Below, piece by piece: positions 39,194-40,314 of a stretch of 40,314 nucleotides of DNA. The position numbers and the translations under genes were made by a program. Numbering within the stretch: the first letter of the stretch is position 1; every line of letters begins with the position of its first letter. Source of the stretch: Paludibacteraceae bacterium (GTDB lineage Bacteria > Bacteroidota > Bacteroidia > Bacteroidales > Paludibacteraceae); contig JAFXPK010000048.1 in the NCBI GenBank assembly GCA_017527905.1, positions 1 to 40,314 of the forward strand, in the 5' to 3' direction. A model generated the notes under the pieces. It was not told the origin of the DNA and made no database searches. It worked only from the letters and a program-made list of their open reading frames with translations.

Positions 39194-40314
39194 ATGGAAA
39201 AGCTTATCCATTTCGGAAGGATTGCGTTCGAGAAGGCCAAGGCTTGCGCCAACCGAACCGTTTTCAAATATAGGGACGATGCCACGGGACAGTGGGAGAA
39301 CGTCAGTTGGTCCGATTTCGCCGACCAGGTGCGTTCCGTCGCCAAATCCCTCATCGAATTAGGCATCGAGGAGGGAGACCGTATCGCCATCTTCTCCCAG
39401 AACATGGTGGAGATCATTGCGGTGGACTTGGCGTGCCAAGCTATCAAGGCGACAACTGTGCCTATGTACGCTACCGCTTCCGCCTCACAAATCGACTATA
39501 TCATCAACGATGCCAAGATCAGCACCATCTTCGTAGGGGAACAATACCAGTACGACAGGGCGGTGGAGGTACTGCGGCATTCGGAACACTTAAAACGGAT
39601 CGTCGCCATCGACCCCTCCGTCCAACTTAACGGAGAGGATGCCGCCATCTCTTTCGAAGATTTCAAAAAGCACGGACTGGAGTCACAGACCGCAGACCGC
39701 CTATTAGCTGAACGCATGGAGAGACTCTCCCCTGACGACCTCACCACCCTGATATATACGTCGGGAACCACAGGAGAACCTAAGGGCGTGATCATCCGGC
39801 AATCCAATTACCTTCAAGCGATGAAAATCCACGACATCCGGCTCAAGAACGTGTCGGACAAGGATGTGTCGCTCTGCTTCCTCCCCCTCAGCCATATCTT
39901 CGAGAGGGCTTGGACATACTTCTGCATGCATCGGAACATGGTTGTGGCGGTCAACAAGAACCCGAAGGAGATCCAAACTGTCATCAAAGAGATCCAGCCA
40001 ACCATGATGTGCGCCGTTCCGCGCTTCTGGGAGAAGGTCTACATGGGCGTGAACGATAAGATCGAGGGCTTCCCTGCCCCACTCCGCAAATGGATGCTCC
40101 ATGCGGTCAAGATCGGTGAGCGCCGCAACCTGGGATACAGACGTTACAACAAGCCTATCCCTACGATCCTGAACATAAGGTATTGGTTCTACAGAAACAC
40201 GTTGTTCAAGTTGTTGAAGAAGGTGATCGGTCTAGGAAAGGGTCGGTTCTTCCCGACTGCGGGAGCCGCGCTTTCCGACGAGGTGAACATATTCCTCCAT
40301 AGCGTGGGCATCAA
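39194..40314 (+). CDS. Long-chain fatty acid-CoA ligase (AMP-forming), partial
   Basis: Starts at ATG 39194 (MEKLIHFGRIAFEKAK) and runs off the right edge after about 373 codons of an expected 600 or so. The ATP/AMP-binding signature LIYTSGTTGEPKGV is complete, followed by CFLPLSHIFERAW typical of the FadD15-like long-chain group. It activates fatty acids to acyl-CoA via acyl-AMP, at the membrane. It begins 14 bp after rnc and is probably part of the same transcript as the fatty acid genes. Confidence 0.92.
   Translation, partial: MEKLIHFGRIAFEKAKACANRTVFKYRDDATGQWENVSWSDFADQVRSVAKSLIELGIEEGDRIAIFSQNMVEIIAVDLACQAIKATTVPMYATASASQIDYIINDAKISTIFVGEQYQYDRAVEVLRHSEHLKRIVAIDPSVQLNGEDAAISFEDFKKHGLESQTADRLLAERMERLSPDDLTTLIYTSGTTGEPKGVIIRQSNYLQAMKIHDIRLKNVSDKDVSLCFLPLSHIFERAWTYFCMHRNMVVAVNKNPKEIQTVIKEIQPTMMCAVPRFWEKVYMGVNDKIEGFPAPLRKWMLHAVKIGERRNLGYRRYNKPIPTILNIRYWFYRNTLFKLLKKVIGLGKGRFFPTAGAALSDEVNIFLHSVGI

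Overview
The window looks like chromosomal DNA of a Bacteroidales bacterium. Evidence: Bacteroidetes-type promoters (TTTG, about 19-20 nt, TAnnTTTG) precede many genes and Shine-Dalgarno sites are nearly absent; two proteins carry type IX secretion (T9SS) C-terminal signals and a PorZ-type T9SS protein is present; the divergent purN / acpP-fabF-rnc block and the TonB with an N-terminal Cys-rich region are of the kind seen in this order. Genus cannot be fixed by eye; a T9SS-bearing lineage near Porphyromonas, Tannerella, Parabacteroides or Prevotella fits.

Layout. 1-2528: a leftward promoter at the edge, a Dabb-domain protein and two lipoproteins. 2529-9338: an AT-richer accessory island with an AlbA_2-type ATP-binding protein, a small unknown protein, a DUF1016/PDDEXK nuclease, a relic of a second AlbA gene end, a DinD/BRO-N plus RhuM fusion and an AAA_14/DUF4143 ATPase. 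Its intergenic stretches are full of structure: palindromic hairpins, a duplicated promoter-like block and a perfect 32-bp-period repeat array. 9456-13357: a four-gene rightward unit (ychF, mnmA, two glycosyltransferases). 19275-13380 (leftward): a tightly packed unit of a glycosyltransferase, a secreted trypsin-like protease, a fused 5-formyltetrahydrofolate cyclo-ligase/AroB and AroA. 19367-21868: CYTH protein and an rRNA methyltransferase with a long charged tail, converging on a terminator, then an intergenic region with a candidate small RNA. 21869-27693: a compact rightward unit rdgB-porZ-tsaE-glycosyltransferase-DEAD helicase. 27841-33482: tandem-AAA ATPase, superoxide dismutase, TonB and a TonB-like duplicate, and a second AAA_14/DUF4143 ATPase, again behind a tandem repeat array (33-bp period). 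33502-36707 (leftward): secreted DUF6055-like metallopeptidase, rhodanese lipoprotein, PurN. 36872 to the right edge: acpP, fabF, rnc and an acyl-CoA synthetase running off the window.

The most unusual signal is shared by the two otherwise separate AAA_14/DUF4143 genes: each has a promoter-proximal array of direct repeats spaced about three DNA helical turns (32 or 33 bp), built on a TATC/GATA half-site and bounded by one inverted copy. A second signal is a set of five hairpins with related cores in front of three accessory genes. Both are read directly from the sequence; their function is inference.
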